A stretch of 64,000 bases of DNA from Candidatus Nanoarchaeia archaeon (GTDB taxonomy: Archaea; Nanobdellota; Nanobdellia; Woesearchaeales; JACPBV01): assembly GCA_028279655.1 (NCBI GenBank), contig JANQNH010000006.1, positions 62,001-126,000 on the forward strand, given 5' to 3'. A program made the position numbers and the translations under genes. Below are positions 43,212 through 53,080 of the stretch, in pieces (position 1 is the stretch's first letter; every line of letters starts with the position of its first letter). The notes beneath the pieces were generated by a model that made no database searches, had not been told where the DNA came from, and saw only the letters and a list, made by a program, of their open reading frames with translations.

Positions 43212-45454
43212 GTTACCATCACATAATATCCTGTAAATAATATGTTTGATTCCTTCTTCCCAGGTGGTTCATTAGGGGGAACGCTGATATTTATGTCGAT
43301 CTCTGCAGAATCCCTGTCATCAGAGTAATTGAACCGGTTGATGCCTGTAGCGTTCTCAAGTGTAAAATTCTTCCATGAAGTGATAGAAGAGCTCCAGTTA
43401 AACGCACCCTCCTCTCCGCTGATATTGTCTATCTTATACTGGAAATATGGTGATTCGCTTTGGACTGAACTCCAAAGGAAGCTGTCAACTGTTATGTTTA
43501 CATTGATATATGAATTGCCATCATTCTGTATAACAAAAGGATTTGGATTATCATCTGTAGTATCATTCTGTTGGTTGATGCTCAATACCCCAAATCCAAC
43601 ATTATCCGTAGAAAGACTAATAGCAACAGTTGAAGATATTGTAAAATTATATATCGAGCTGTTCTCTCCGTAGGATATGTTGTCAAAGGGCCTTATCCAC
43701 CATTCATAGCTATAGCCGTCATCCTGGTAGTACTTCAATGGAGGATTCACAGTATAGTTAACATCCGATAGGTTGTTCAATTCCCTATTGTCAACAGAAC
43801 ACCCCCCCAGGCACCTAATGAAAAGATCGTAATAGATTGTATCATTGTCAGCATCCGTAGCATTGCTCCAGTTTAGCCCCGGGGTAGTGTTTGTAATAGT
43901 AGAATTATGCAGCGGATAAGAGATATTTGCAGAAGAGGGGGGGGTGTTATTAACCACAAACGTCCAAAGCGTTTCAGAATTCCAGTTGCCAGCACTATCA
44001 TTCACATAGAACCTCCATCCAACTGTATTTCCCTGCTTTACATTGATCGTCTTTGTTACATTGCTGTTGTTTACAGTACCACTCATAGAAACCGCACTAT
44101 CATTAACCCAGCTTCCATTATTGCTTCCGTTCCAGCTGAATATATAGCTCTTTAATCCAACACTATCAGTCCAATTCACAAAGAACCATACATCATCCAT
44201 TATTCTGTCATCTCCTGTTAGGTTTGTTCTGTTGTTCTTCCAGGCTGGAGCAGTTGTATCTATAGTAATTCCTCTTTCTTCTGTTGCATTCCAGTTACCT
44301 CTTGTGTTAGAGGTATGTGTCTTATAGGTATAGTTGCCTTCTACCAGACCATCACTTGAGTTCAAGCTTTGATTAACATAAAGATACCACTGTGATTGAT
44401 TATACTTATACAGATTAGTAAAGTAGAGTTGTTGTATTTCTGCAGCTGAAAGACTCCTGTTCCAGATTACTAAATTATCTACTGTACCATTGAAATACGA
44501 TCCTCCTTGTGAAAAACCTATTGCTTCTATACCTCCCCCCTCATAGCTATTATCTGTATCAGTATCTGATGATTGATACTTTCCATTTAAATAAATTGAA
44601 GCATTATTGTTGCTCCCAATTTGCGTAATTGAAATATGGTACCATTTAAAAGCATCGACAGTTACTATTGCTCCATTATAAGGATTGCATTCCATAGTTT
44701 GCCTATATGTTTTATAAATTATGTTTGGTCTATCGAAGTCTATTGAATATCCTGTACAACCCCCCGTAATCCTGTTCTGTGCAAATATTGATCCGGAATT
44801 ATTATTAGTATAAAACCAAAAAGACAAAGTATAATCCTTGTTTGCATCATAATCCGGTATTTCCTGTACATCAACATAATCACCATTACCATCCAAATGC
44901 AATGCTCCATGATATCTCCCATTTGTCAAGTTGATAGTAGCATCTCCCATAAAGGATCCATTATTTCCTGCGTTTGAGATATCCACTGTTACATTCCCAT
45001 CAGCAGAAGTCTGCTCCCCCAAAAAACTCCTATTGTCAAAGTTCATCATCAAAACAACAGAATCATTGAATATTGTATAATTGCTGCCGTTCCAGTTAAA
45101 TCTAACTTCTCTAAGAGTGTCCTCTGCTATGGAGACATTGATAGTAACATAGGTCTCTGACTGATTTGCTCCATCTACAGGAGTTGGATCAGTAAAATAG
45201 ACCGAAGGGGGAGTTATAGGACCCAAAGAAGTATAGAAAAATCCCAAAAATAGGTTATACAGTTTTCCGAATATCGCCTTGGCAATCTCTCCCAGAGTAA
45301 AGTCTGTTTTGTATGATAAGGAAGTAATATTAGAGCCTCCGCTATCAACAGCATAAGAGGTAATTTTATAGTTGGTACTACTGATCTCAGCAAATACCAA
45401 CGGTATAAAAACTACCAAAAAAAACAAAGCTATTGCTCTAGGCCCTAATCTCAT
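43208..45454 (-). CDS. LamG-domain secreted protein
   Basis: 748 residues. Signal peptide about 1-22 (IALFFLVVFIPLVFAEI). A LamG/concanavalin-like domain spans about residues 130-345 (LNGRYHGALHLDGNGDYVDV-like start and VDNLVIWNRSLSAAEIQQLYF end). After it come fibronectin/Ig-like repeats with many Asn-Xaa-Ser/Thr sequons. No C-terminal membrane helix is evident. LamG domains bind carbohydrate or protein; an adhesion role is inferred. It overlaps the next surface gene by 4 bp. Confidence 0.8.
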   Translation of the reverse strand: MRLGPRAIALFFLVVFIPLVFAEISSTNYKITSYAVDSGGSNITSLSYKTDFTLGEIAKAIFGKLYNLFLGFFYTSLGPITPPSVYFTDPTPVDGANQSETYVTINVSIAEDTLREVRFNWNGSNYTIFNDSVVLMMNFDNRSFLGEQTSADGNVTVDISNAGNNGSFMGDATINLTNGRYHGALHLDGNGDYVDVQEIPDYDANKDYTLSFWFYTNNNSGSIFAQNRITGGCTGYSIDFDRPNIIYKTYRQTMECNPYNGAIVTVDAFKWYHISITQIGSNNNASIYLNGKYQSSDTDTDNSYEGGGIEAIGFSQGGSYFNGTVDNLVIWNRSLSAAEIQQLYFTNLYKYNQSQWYLYVNQSLNSSDGLVEGNYTYKTHTSNTRGNWNATEERGITIDTTAPAWKNNRTNLTGDDRIMDDVWFFVNWTDSVGLKSYIFSWNGSNNGSWVNDSAVSMSGTVNNSNVTKTINVKQGNTVGWRFYVNDSAGNWNSETLWTFVVNNTPPSSANISYPLHNSTITNTTPGLNWSNATDADNDTIYYDLFIRCLGGCSVDNRELNNLSDVNYTVNPPLKYYQDDGYSYEWWIRPFDNISYGENSSIYNFTISSTVAISLSTDNVGFGVLSINQQNDTTDDNPNPFVIQNDGNSYINVNITVDSFLWSSVQSESPYFQYKIDNISGEEGAFNWSSSITSWKNFTLENATGINRFNYSDDRDSAEIDINISVPPNEPPGKKESNILFTGYYVMVT

Positions 45455-45459
45455 CTATG

Positions 45460-45732
45460 TTACTGCCCTCCTGCTCCAGCTGCTTGTTGGAAGCACTCAA
45501 CAGCAACCATATTTATTGTCTGGTTCTGGAACGTAACAGGAACTGCCTGACACGTGGCTGCCTGCTGAACCAGTTGCATAATTGCCTGCTGATAACCAGC
45601 CTGGATTCCCTGCTGGTAGACAGCAACCTGCTCCTGCGCCTTACCCTCTTGGTATTTATCTACACCTATATACACCAGAGCGATGACCAAAACTAAAGCC
45701 AACGCTATAATGCCCATTGTTTGTTTTTGCAT
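45460..45732 (-). CDS. Gln-rich small secreted protein, copy 1
   Basis: 90 residues. Starts MQKQT, one membrane helix (IIALALVLVIALVYIG), then a Gln-rich helical part (YQQGIQAGYQQAIMQLVQQ) and a Cys pair in AATCQAVPVTF...AVECFQQ. It is closely similar to the protein at 45873-46142. GGAGGT precedes the ATG. It lies 5 bp upstream of the LamG gene on the same strand. No known family; the helix plus Cys pair could polymerise or bind the LamG protein (inference). Confidence 0.75.
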   Translation of the reverse strand: MQKQTMGIIALALVLVIALVYIGVDKYQEGKAQEQVAVYQQGIQAGYQQAIMQLVQQAATCQAVPVTFQNQTINMVAVECFQQAAGAGGQ

Positions 45733-45872
45733 TTTCTTTACCTCCTATCTCTTCTCATCTATCTACCACCTCTTTTTGCCTGTAAAATAGACCGGGAAAA
45801 CCTATTTCCTGCTGCTTCTCCAAAAAAATTTAACTGGTGCTGCAGCTACAGCAACCAACCAAATCAAATTAT

Positions 45873-46142
45873 CTAAGGCTGTGCACCTGCTTGTTGCTGA
45901 AAGCATTCTACTGCAATCAGGTTTAGTGTCTGGTCCTGAAAAGTTACCGGAACCTGCTGGCATGTTGCAGCCTGCTGTACTAATTGAGTAATTGCCTGTT
46001 CATACCCAACCTGAGCGCCCTGCTGGTATATTGCAACCTGCTCCTGCACCTTGTTCTCCTGGTATTTACCAACCACTATATAGCTTATTGCAACGACCAA
46101 TAAAATTACCATTATGACCATTGCTATTGTTTGTTTTTGCAT
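45873..46142 (-). CDS. Gln-rich small secreted protein, copy 2
   Basis: 89 residues from ATG 46142, preceded by GGAGGTAAT; upstream in-frame starts are not needed. Same layout as copy 1: MQKQT start, hydrophobic helix, YQQGAQVGYEQAITQLVQQAATC and VPVTFQDQTLNLIAVECFQQ with the same two cysteines. The two copies differ by scattered substitutions, so the duplication is not recent. Confidence 0.75.
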   Translation of the reverse strand: MQKQTIAMVIMVILLVVAISYIVVGKYQENKVQEQVAIYQQGAQVGYEQAITQLVQQAATCQQVPVTFQDQTLNLIAVECFQQQAGAQP

Positions 46143-46263
46143 TTTTATTACCTCCTTCATTTCTTGCACCTATCTATCACCTCTTTTTGTATACGAAAAA
46201 GAGACCAGGAACTAATTTATTTCCGCTGCCTCTCTTTTTTTCTTGATAAAATCTGTTCTTATA

Positions 46264-46821
46264 TCACCTCCCTCCGAACCCTTTTCTATGGGCCTCTTTT
46301 ATCAATCCGTAATAGATATCAGCATTCAAGAACAACCTGTGTTCTTCAAAGATTCTCTTGCCTATCTCTTCCCCCCTAAGAAGAACATCTACAAACCCGT
46401 CAAAAGTGAAATAATGCACTTTCAAGCCTTTAACATGTACTCTAATCTTTTCAATAGACTTCTTATCCTCAACTAGGAAACAAAATTTTTCTCCAAAACC
46501 AAGGAGGCAGTAGTTCCTGAGAGGGATATCCTTTATCATTCCAGAAACAGCATCAAGATACCTATACCTAGAATTCCTTTCAGCCCCCAGATATTGTAAG
46601 GTCTGCAGCAGAAAAGGATTGTCAAGATTCAGCCTATAAAGGTTGATGTTGGCCTTCCTCCTAACTATCAACAGCTTCTCATCTGTCAGCTGCTTCAGAG
46701 AATTAAACACCCATGGTTTGGTCCTTTTCTTTGATATCTCCATTATCTCAGAGATACTATACTCTTCAAACAGGTTCCCTCTCCAGGTATCTAAGAGCTT
46801 GATCTGCTCTTTTGGCGCCAT
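46264..46821 (-). CDS. Winged-helix / nucleotidyltransferase-like regulator
   Basis: 185 residues. N-terminal winged helix (LFEEYSISEIMEISKKRTKPWVFNSLKQLTDEKLLIVRRKAN) followed by a domain with YCLLGFGEKFCFLVEDKKSIEKI, like archaeal proteins that join an HTH to a degenerate nucleotidyltransferase fold. It sits between the small secreted proteins and the giant protein on the same strand and may regulate the surface cluster (inference). Confidence 0.7.
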   Translation of the reverse strand: MAPKEQIKLLDTWRGNLFEEYSISEIMEISKKRTKPWVFNSLKQLTDEKLLIVRRKANINLYRLNLDNPFLLQTLQYLGAERNSRYRYLDAVSGMIKDIPLRNYCLLGFGEKFCFLVEDKKSIEKIRVHVKGLKVHYFTFDGFVDVLLRGEEIGKRIFEEHRLFLNADIYYGLIKEAHRKGFGGR

Positions 46822-47042
46822 ATTTAATATATAAAAATTACTTATTTAAATAATTATCGTTATTTTTTTAGATAATAATAACTCCAAACTCAAAAAGAAA
46901 AAAGCATTTTCACAGTTAAAATAAAAGAATCTATCTTAATCCCCTAAATTTAGTTGTGCAATAAACACATTATATGTAGGGAAGGGAAAATCAACTTAGT
47001 TGAACCATTACGATGAGGATTAAAGATAAAATCCGATTGCAT

Positions 47043-47061
47043 TAAATTACGAAGTAATTTA
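47043..47061 (-). terminator. Hairpin downstream of the first giant gene
   Basis: TAAATTAC-GAA-GTAATTTA is a perfect 8-bp stem with a 3-nt loop, 16 bp past the stop codon of the giant gene on the minus strand. It may mark the transcript end. The rest of 46822-47077 is AT-rich with no gene seen. Confidence 0.45.
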
Positions 47062-47077
47062 TGACGTTTCACAAATT

Positions 47078-50000
47078 TCATCCCAGCCTTATGATCACAG
47101 TACCATCAACCTTCTCTATCCCAAGCTGCTCGCTAACCTCATCAACATCAGCTGCTGCACTCGCAGAAGGTGCACTGGCAGTGATATTGACATTTCCTGT
47201 CTCGATTATACCGATCAGCTGCTGTATAGCCCTTGTATTCAGCTGTATAGACTTGCCGACATCTCTTCCAGGTACCAATTTCTCAACAGCTTCATAATTA
47301 TCCTCTATAAACTCTCCAGTATTTCTATAATCTCTTGACTTAATCCTAGCCTTGATGTCATTTATCTTTGCTCTCTCCTCTACCCTCATCCCATTCCTTC
47401 TTTCCTCTACCCTTCTGGAAAGTTCATCTATGCTTGAATTACTTCCAGCAACCACATTGCCTGTTATTTCTCTCATCCCTGATTCCTCGACCTCTACCTC
47501 CTCAAAAGCGACAAGTATATCCTCTTTTACCTCCTCTTCTCTCTCTTCTTCTCCTGTTATCTTGTTCTTAAGCCATCCCTCATATTCAGGAATATCTACT
47601 CTAACTCCTTCTGGTAGTGTATCGTGATCTACTTCAGCCCATCCATTATCCTCTACACTTCCTTCCTCAAAGCTTATAGCCTTTATAGCACTCAAAGCAT
47701 CCCCTGTAAACAAAGGAGAATACTCAACAGCAGCATCATACCTTACCGTTCCCCCGATGTCTAAAGTAACAGAAGGAGTCTCGTCCGAAATCCCAACCTG
47801 GCCGTTGTATTGAATAAATATCTCTGCTCCAGCTGTATAGCTATTATCCAGGTAGAAATTATCACCTGCATGATGGATATAACCATAGCTTCCTGCATTG
47901 GTGCCATTAAGTATTATCTCAGCACCATCTGTCCCATCACCGATCTGAAGATCAGTCTTTGGTTCCGTAGTCCCTATACCAATATTCCCAGAACGTTCTA
48001 TTGTGAACCTATCAGCACCTACACCCTGATCCCTAACCTTAAAGCTATCCTCTGAAGTATCATAATAAAGATATATGTTGTTCTGAGTACCATCGGCATC
48101 TGTAAACGCAAGCCCTGGATCAGAATCAGTTGCCAATGTCATAGTACCAAGCACATGTAATTTAGTATTTGGACTCGTAGCCCCAATCCCAACATTCCCC
48201 CCTGTTACTCTAACTACCTCCCCTGTTCCATCGTTTATCATAGTCATATTACTCCTTAACCAGATTGGTTTCCATGCACTACCAGTTCTATCATAGGAGA
48301 TTAGTTGGCCCATATCTGACACAAATTTGATTTCCAATCCTCTTCCTGATGCTGGAACTTCCTCCGAGCTTTGATTTAAAACTCTAAATGTATTGGTAAC
48401 ATCTAAATCTACGCCAGGACTCGTCGTCCCAATCCCGACATTGCCGTTAGTAACTAAAACAGTGCCATTCACATGCAGATTAGCTTTAGGAGTAGTCGTA
48501 TTGATGCCTACTTTGCCGTCCTTCTTTAAAGCCAATGTAGCATTGTTTCTTACATCAGTAGTATTTATATTAGCTGAACCAGTAGCAAATCCGATATTTC
48601 CATCAGTAACAAACGAGATCCAAGGATTACCTGCACCTCCCAAAGAGGATAGAAGAAGATCCGGCTCTCCAGCAGTTGTCCTTTGGAATCTTGCCATCTC
48701 CCCAATACCATACGTGCCTGACCCAGTTTGAGCCACAACCAATGGAGTATCAGGATTAGGGTCCCCAATCCCAACATTACCATCCGCCCTTACTACAAAT
48801 CGTTCATTTTCACTGGCAGATGCAAGAGGATCAAAGGTATTCGTCACAACCCTAAATGCATAGGTATCTGATGTTTCAACCACAGTGCTAACAAGAAGAC
48901 CATTATAAGCTGCTGTATTAACATTATTGCTGATAATTGCAGCATACCCTCCAGAGCCGTCACTTGAATTAACATGTAAAGGTGTAGCTGGACTAGAAGT
49001 CCCGATCCCAACATTTCCGTTTGCTAGGCCAACTGAAAAACGTCTGGTAGTAGCACTACGAGCATCGTTGATTGTTTCAATATGAAAATAATCATCGTTT
49101 ACGATAATCCTTCCTTCTCTTGATCCTGCAGTACCACTATTATCGATAAGGCTTAATGATGCCTGAGCAGTACCATTCACCATCATCTCTGGTGTAGCCA
49201 TACCATCTGCCAGTATTGCTGGGTTGCTGGATGCTGCTACATGCAGTTTACCTTCAGGACTAGTAGTCCCGATTCCGACATTGCCAGCTTGACCATTGAG
49301 AATAAGGTCATCATCATTTTGCCAATCAATGGCAAAGTAGGATCCACCAGAATTTACTACATTGAACTGAGAGGAACTTCCATCTTGACCCTGCAACCGC
49401 AATCCAACAGTTGAATCAAAGTATATTCTTGGATAACCAGGACTTCCTTCAAATCCTCCACCAGAGAGAAGACCGATGGCTCCACTTACTGCTAATTTAT
49501 CAATCGACGACCCCACATTCCCAACCCCAATCTGCCCACCAGTATCATTAACATACAATACACCAGATAGATTGACAGCATTCTCAGTACCATCAGCTAC
49601 TGTTAGTAAATAACCTGGAGTATTCGTCCCGATCCCTACCTTCCCACTGACAGGCAGGATAGAGATCCTGTTTGTCCCTCTCACAGCGATATTAGCAGCG
49701 ACAGTATCACTGTTTCCTGTATGTATATTTATGTATGATGATGCCCCACTGCTAGTCCCTACAGTAAGCAGCTCTCCAATTACATTTAACCTATCCCCAA
49801 TACTGGCATTCCCAGCAACAGTCAGGTTATCTGAAGGAGAAGTAGTCCCTATTCCTACCATTCCATCTTTATTGACCATAAACCTATCTCCATCTCCATC
49901 TTTACTATTAGATACAGCAAAGTCTCCATTAACCTCAAGATTAAAATCAGGGCCTGAGTCATTTACACCAACCCTGCCTGATTGGTTGGCCAATACAACA

Positions 50001-52927
50001 TTGCCGTTACCTGCTGATACATATGTAGAAGTATGGAACCATCCAGCCCCTCTTCCGATATGGATTTCATTGGAAAAGGTCTTTATCAATGGGAAAGATG
50101 ACTGTGTGCTATCCCCTCCTCTTCCATATAATCCCCAATTATTGTCCAAAATAATATAACCGGGTGCCGTAGGATTAGGATTATGTGCATCTGTCGAATT
50201 GCCTACCTTCACGGTTCCATTCACACCCAACTTAGCCCCAGGACTCGAAGTTCCAATTCCAACAACATTATTCGTAGAATCAGCATAAAATACCCCTGAA
50301 TCAACACTAACATTAAGAGAAGTCGAAGTCAATTTAGAAGTATTTGTCCAACCACCACCAATTCCACTCCCCCCTTCATCATTACCACAAACCAAATCCC
50401 CATCAGCATCTGTTTCTAAAGCAGTACAGGAATCAAAGTTCTCAAGCCTTACAGCTCCAGTAACATTCATCGTTCCTGCAACTGATAGCTTATGTGCAGG
50501 AGTAGTCGTACCAGTTCCAATCCCGATATTCCCTGTATCTCTGTTTACATTAATGCCTCCTAGATCCGTAGCTGTAAACGCATGTATACCCAAATACTCA
50601 TTGCTTGCAGCATAGTTAAATATCCTGAATCCAGCAGTCATTGTACCAGTAGCATCCGTCTGTTCAGCAAACTCAATCTCATTGTCAAAGTCACTGTCAG
50701 ACACATCACCTCCAAGCCTCAACATTGCACCATCCCCAAAGACATGCAATGTTTGCTGAGGATCAGTAGTATTTATACCTACGAAGCCCCCACTATCTAT
50801 TATAACATCCTGTAAACTCGAAGTGACGCTTAGATGCATACCTGCTGTATTGTAGCTGATAACACCATCAGTGCCCATTCCTCCTTGTTTCAACGTTATC
50901 CTTGCCCTTTCAGCAGAATTTGTTGTCTCAGATATTATCCCAACATCATTATCATCTGCTGGCGACTGCACAGCATGTAATTTTGCAGTAGGACTTGTAG
51001 TCCCGATCCCAAATTGACCTGTATTACTTATCCAATTATCTTCACCTGGCCCAGCATATATCCTTACATTCTCACTCCCGCTAAAATTGTATAGTTGTAT
51101 AACACCATTTCCTGCACTATCTGTCTCTAGATTAATCCGTGCATTATCCGAATCAGTTACCGATATCCCTTGATTACTACTTCCAGCTTCTACAGTTAAT
51201 ATGTTTCCAGGACTCGTAGTCCCAATCCCAACATAACTATTCTGGCCAACAAACAGCCCTTCTGTCCCTGTTTCGTTTAAGACCCTAAATGTTCCATTAA
51301 CCACTAATCCGTCTGATGGGCTCGTCGTCCCGATGCCGATGTTGCCGCTCGAACCATCTACTGTCATGTGAATGTTTGAACCAGTTCCAATATGAATTTT
51401 TTTACCAGAAGGCGCATATATTATTGCGCCATAAGCACTCCCTCCTGTGAAAAATGCACTACCATCACTATTATCTCCACCAAAATAATAATCCCCGCCT
51501 GTGTTTTGCAATCGTGTATAGACGGGGTTGGTGCCTGTGCTTGAATTTATAAATATATGCCCTGTAGATCCTAAAACATGTAGGGGGGCAATTGGACTCG
51601 AAGTCCCGATACCGATGTTGCCGTTTGGAAATGATACTGAATCAATTGTCGTCCCTGTTCTATCAACCAACAACCACCTGGTCGTTGCACTTCTTGCATC
51701 ATTAACAACATCGCCTTCTAATTGCTCACCTGCTGAGGTAATGCCAATCCTCCATTCTATGTTATTGGCAGATGCATCATTTTCAAAGAAACCGATCATT
51801 GGTCTTGTGGAATTTAATTCTATACCTCCAGCTACATCAAGCGTGCTAGATGGAGCATCTGTCCCGATCCCAACATTACCGTTTACATACAACTGCGCAC
51901 TTCCAGCATCATCAGCCCCTAAAGCAAGCTTATCCTGAAAATAACTGTCATAAGAACTGCTTGATGACAAGAATGTTCTTGTACTCCCTCCGCTGTTTAG
52001 GTACATATATGAATTGACGCTGTCCGCGGACATTTGGATAGCACTGTTACCATCATCAGTTTCTCTGATGATAAACTGAGGAGCATTTGCATTTAGGATA
52101 GATAATGCAGCACTAGGACTATTCGTCCCAATCCCAACATAACCATTCTGGCCAACAAACAGCCCTTCTGTCCCTGTTTCGTTTAAGACCCTAAATGTTC
52201 CATTAACTACTAATTCGTCTGATGGACTCGTAGTTCCGATACCGACGTTGCCATCCCCATCAAACGTCACCTTTATTCCAGTAGTTGCACCTGGCCCAAA
52301 ACTCATCTTGTCTGTAACATGTGAATATAAGATCTGCCCGTTTGCTCCTCCTGGGTCTTCAAACATGATTCCTCCTTGTTTATTACTAGGAGTAACTATA
52401 GAGATATACGCACTATCACTATTCTCAACAACAAGAGGATCAAAAGTAGGTGTGGTTCCGCTATTGCCTTGGAAAACATGAAGATTAGTGAAAGGACTGC
52501 TAGTCCCGATCCCAACATAATCACTAATATCTGCCAATGATACATTATTACCAGTAATATTCCATATGCTTCCATTAGCATCAGCCGAAACACCCGTAAG
52601 CTGAGAACCATCTCCATAATACGACCCAGAAACATTCAGATTACCAGAAACATTCATAGAACCAGCAACCTCTAGTGTGTTTGTAGGGGTAGTCGTTCCA
52701 ATCCCAACCCTATTGCTGGTTGTATCTATAAACAAAGCATTATCTGCATCTATACTAAGATTAACCTCCTCAGCCAGCCAATACTTGGTCCCATCTCCAA
52801 GAACACCTACACTGATCAAAACAAAAATGACCATAAATATTAGAGCTCTCGCTACAGTAAATCTTACTTGGGAAAAAAGGCCGCTTCCATTCATTATTTT
52901 TCTTATCTTGCCTTCAAACCCAATCAT
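47078..52927 (-). CDS. Giant repeat surface protein (VGIGTTSP repeats), 1949 residues
   Basis: Signal anchor at about 27-46 (ALIFMVIFVLISVGVLG), then roughly 24 copies of a beta-rich unit whose core is VGIGTTSPxxxLxVxG, spaced 30-110 residues apart with variable inserts. One YYGDGSQLTGVSADANGSIW module is near the N-terminus. The last 250 residues differ: a DALSAIKAISFEEGSV segment, a strongly acidic/coiled part (EEREEEVKEDILVAFEEVEV), ITGNVVAGSNSS and a helical end. Such repeats are seen in large adhesin and tail-fibre-like proteins. Start follows GAGGTGAT. An extracellular fibre or adhesin is inferred. Confidence 0.82.
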   Translation of the reverse strand: MIGFEGKIRKIMNGSGLFSQVRFTVARALIFMVIFVLISVGVLGDGTKYWLAEEVNLSIDADNALFIDTTSNRVGIGTTTPTNTLEVAGSMNVSGNLNVSGSYYGDGSQLTGVSADANGSIWNITGNNVSLADISDYVGIGTSSPFTNLHVFQGNSGTTPTFDPLVVENSDSAYISIVTPSNKQGGIMFEDPGGANGQILYSHVTDKMSFGPGATTGIKVTFDGDGNVGIGTTSPSDELVVNGTFRVLNETGTEGLFVGQNGYVGIGTNSPSAALSILNANAPQFIIRETDDGNSAIQMSADSVNSYMYLNSGGSTRTFLSSSSSYDSYFQDKLALGADDAGSAQLYVNGNVGIGTDAPSSTLDVAGGIELNSTRPMIGFFENDASANNIEWRIGITSAGEQLEGDVVNDARSATTRWLLVDRTGTTIDSVSFPNGNIGIGTSSPIAPLHVLGSTGHIFINSSTGTNPVYTRLQNTGGDYYFGGDNSDGSAFFTGGSAYGAIIYAPSGKKIHIGTGSNIHMTVDGSSGNIGIGTTSPSDGLVVNGTFRVLNETGTEGLFVGQNSYVGIGTTSPGNILTVEAGSSNQGISVTDSDNARINLETDSAGNGVIQLYNFSGSENVRIYAGPGEDNWISNTGQFGIGTTSPTAKLHAVQSPADDNDVGIISETTNSAERARITLKQGGMGTDGVISYNTAGMHLSVTSSLQDVIIDSGGFVGINTTDPQQTLHVFGDGAMLRLGGDVSDSDFDNEIEFAEQTDATGTMTAGFRIFNYAASNEYLGIHAFTATDLGGINVNRDTGNIGIGTGTTTPAHKLSVAGTMNVTGAVRLENFDSCTALETDADGDLVCGNDEGGSGIGGGWTNTSKLTSTSLNVSVDSGVFYADSTNNVVGIGTSSPGAKLGVNGTVKVGNSTDAHNPNPTAPGYIILDNNWGLYGRGGDSTQSSFPLIKTFSNEIHIGRGAGWFHTSTYVSAGNGNVVLANQSGRVGVNDSGPDFNLEVNGDFAVSNSKDGDGDRFMVNKDGMVGIGTTSPSDNLTVAGNASIGDRLNVIGELLTVGTSSGASSYINIHTGNSDTVAANIAVRGTNRISILPVSGKVGIGTNTPGYLLTVADGTENAVNLSGVLYVNDTGGQIGVGNVGSSIDKLAVSGAIGLLSGGGFEGSPGYPRIYFDSTVGLRLQGQDGSSSQFNVVNSGGSYFAIDWQNDDDLILNGQAGNVGIGTTSPEGKLHVAASSNPAILADGMATPEMMVNGTAQASLSLIDNSGTAGSREGRIIVNDDYFHIETINDARSATTRRFSVGLANGNVGIGTSSPATPLHVNSSDGSGGYAAIISNNVNTAAYNGLLVSTVVETSDTYAFRVVTNTFDPLASASENERFVVRADGNVGIGDPNPDTPLVVAQTGSGTYGIGEMARFQRTTAGEPDLLLSSLGGAGNPWISFVTDGNIGFATGSANINTTDVRNNATLALKKDGKVGINTTTPKANLHVNGTVLVTNGNVGIGTTSPGVDLDVTNTFRVLNQSSEEVPASGRGLEIKFVSDMGQLISYDRTGSAWKPIWLRSNMTMINDGTGEVVRVTGGNVGIGATSPNTKLHVLGTMTLATDSDPGLAFTDADGTQNNIYLYYDTSEDSFKVRDQGVGADRFTIERSGNIGIGTTEPKTDLQIGDGTDGAEIILNGTNAGSYGYIHHAGDNFYLDNSYTAGAEIFIQYNGQVGISDETPSVTLDIGGTVRYDAAVEYSPLFTGDALSAIKAISFEEGSVEDNGWAEVDHDTLPEGVRVDIPEYEGWLKNKITGEEEREEEVKEDILVAFEEVEVEESGMREITGNVVAGSNSSIDELSRRVEERRNGMRVEERAKINDIKARIKSRDYRNTGEFIEDNYEAVEKLVPGRDVGKSIQLNTRAIQQLIGIIETGNVNITASAPSASAAADVDEVSEQLGIEKVDGTVIIRLG
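48790..49015 (-). repeat. 226-bp repeat shared by the two giant genes, copy A
   Basis: Matches 55288-55513 without gaps at a constant offset of 6498 bp, with about 22 differences counted by eye (about 90% identity). It encodes SSDGSGGYAA and following residues in both proteins. Confidence 0.85.
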
Positions 52928-52984
52928 TTTATCACCTCTTTTAAACTTTCAGTTGAATAGGCCATTGAATACTGCAAATCAAAA

Positions 52985-53012
52985 GATTTATAAACATTAA
53001 CGCATTTGCGTT
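52985..53012. promoter_or_regulatory. Shared promoter and RHH-type operator
   Basis: ATTTATAAAC (52986-52995) reads as TATA on the plus strand for the toxin-antitoxin genes and as GTTTATAAAT on the minus strand for the giant gene (ATG 52927). Directly after it, AACGCA-TT-TGCGTT (52999-53012) is an inverted repeat suited to an RHH repressor and would lie near the plus-strand start site. Confidence 0.5.
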
Positions 53013-53021
53013 TATCAACAC

Positions 53022-53072
53022 AGGAGGTACTAAGAAATTGGAAATTTCTGGTACCCTCCTTAAATAAGGAGG
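53022..53072 (+). promoter_or_regulatory. Alternative leader hairpins over the ribosome site
   Basis: Hairpin A: AGGAGGTAC (53022-53030) with GTACCCTCCT (53051-53060, one bulge) plus AGAAATT (53033-53039) with AATTTCT (53043-53049). Hairpin B: CCTCCTT (53055-53061), loop AAAT, AAGGAGG (53066-53072). Both use the same CCTCCT, and B hides the Shine-Dalgarno sequence of ATG 53081. They cannot form together, so they make a candidate translation switch. Confidence 0.5.
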
Positions 53073-53080
53073 TATTAAAA

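Noticed and set aside
47078-47600. Possible peptidase S74 tail-fibre chaperone domain at the end of the first giant protein
   Set aside because: A DALSAIKAI segment hints at it, but the catalytic Ser-Lys pattern and usual ending are not seen, so I did not call it.
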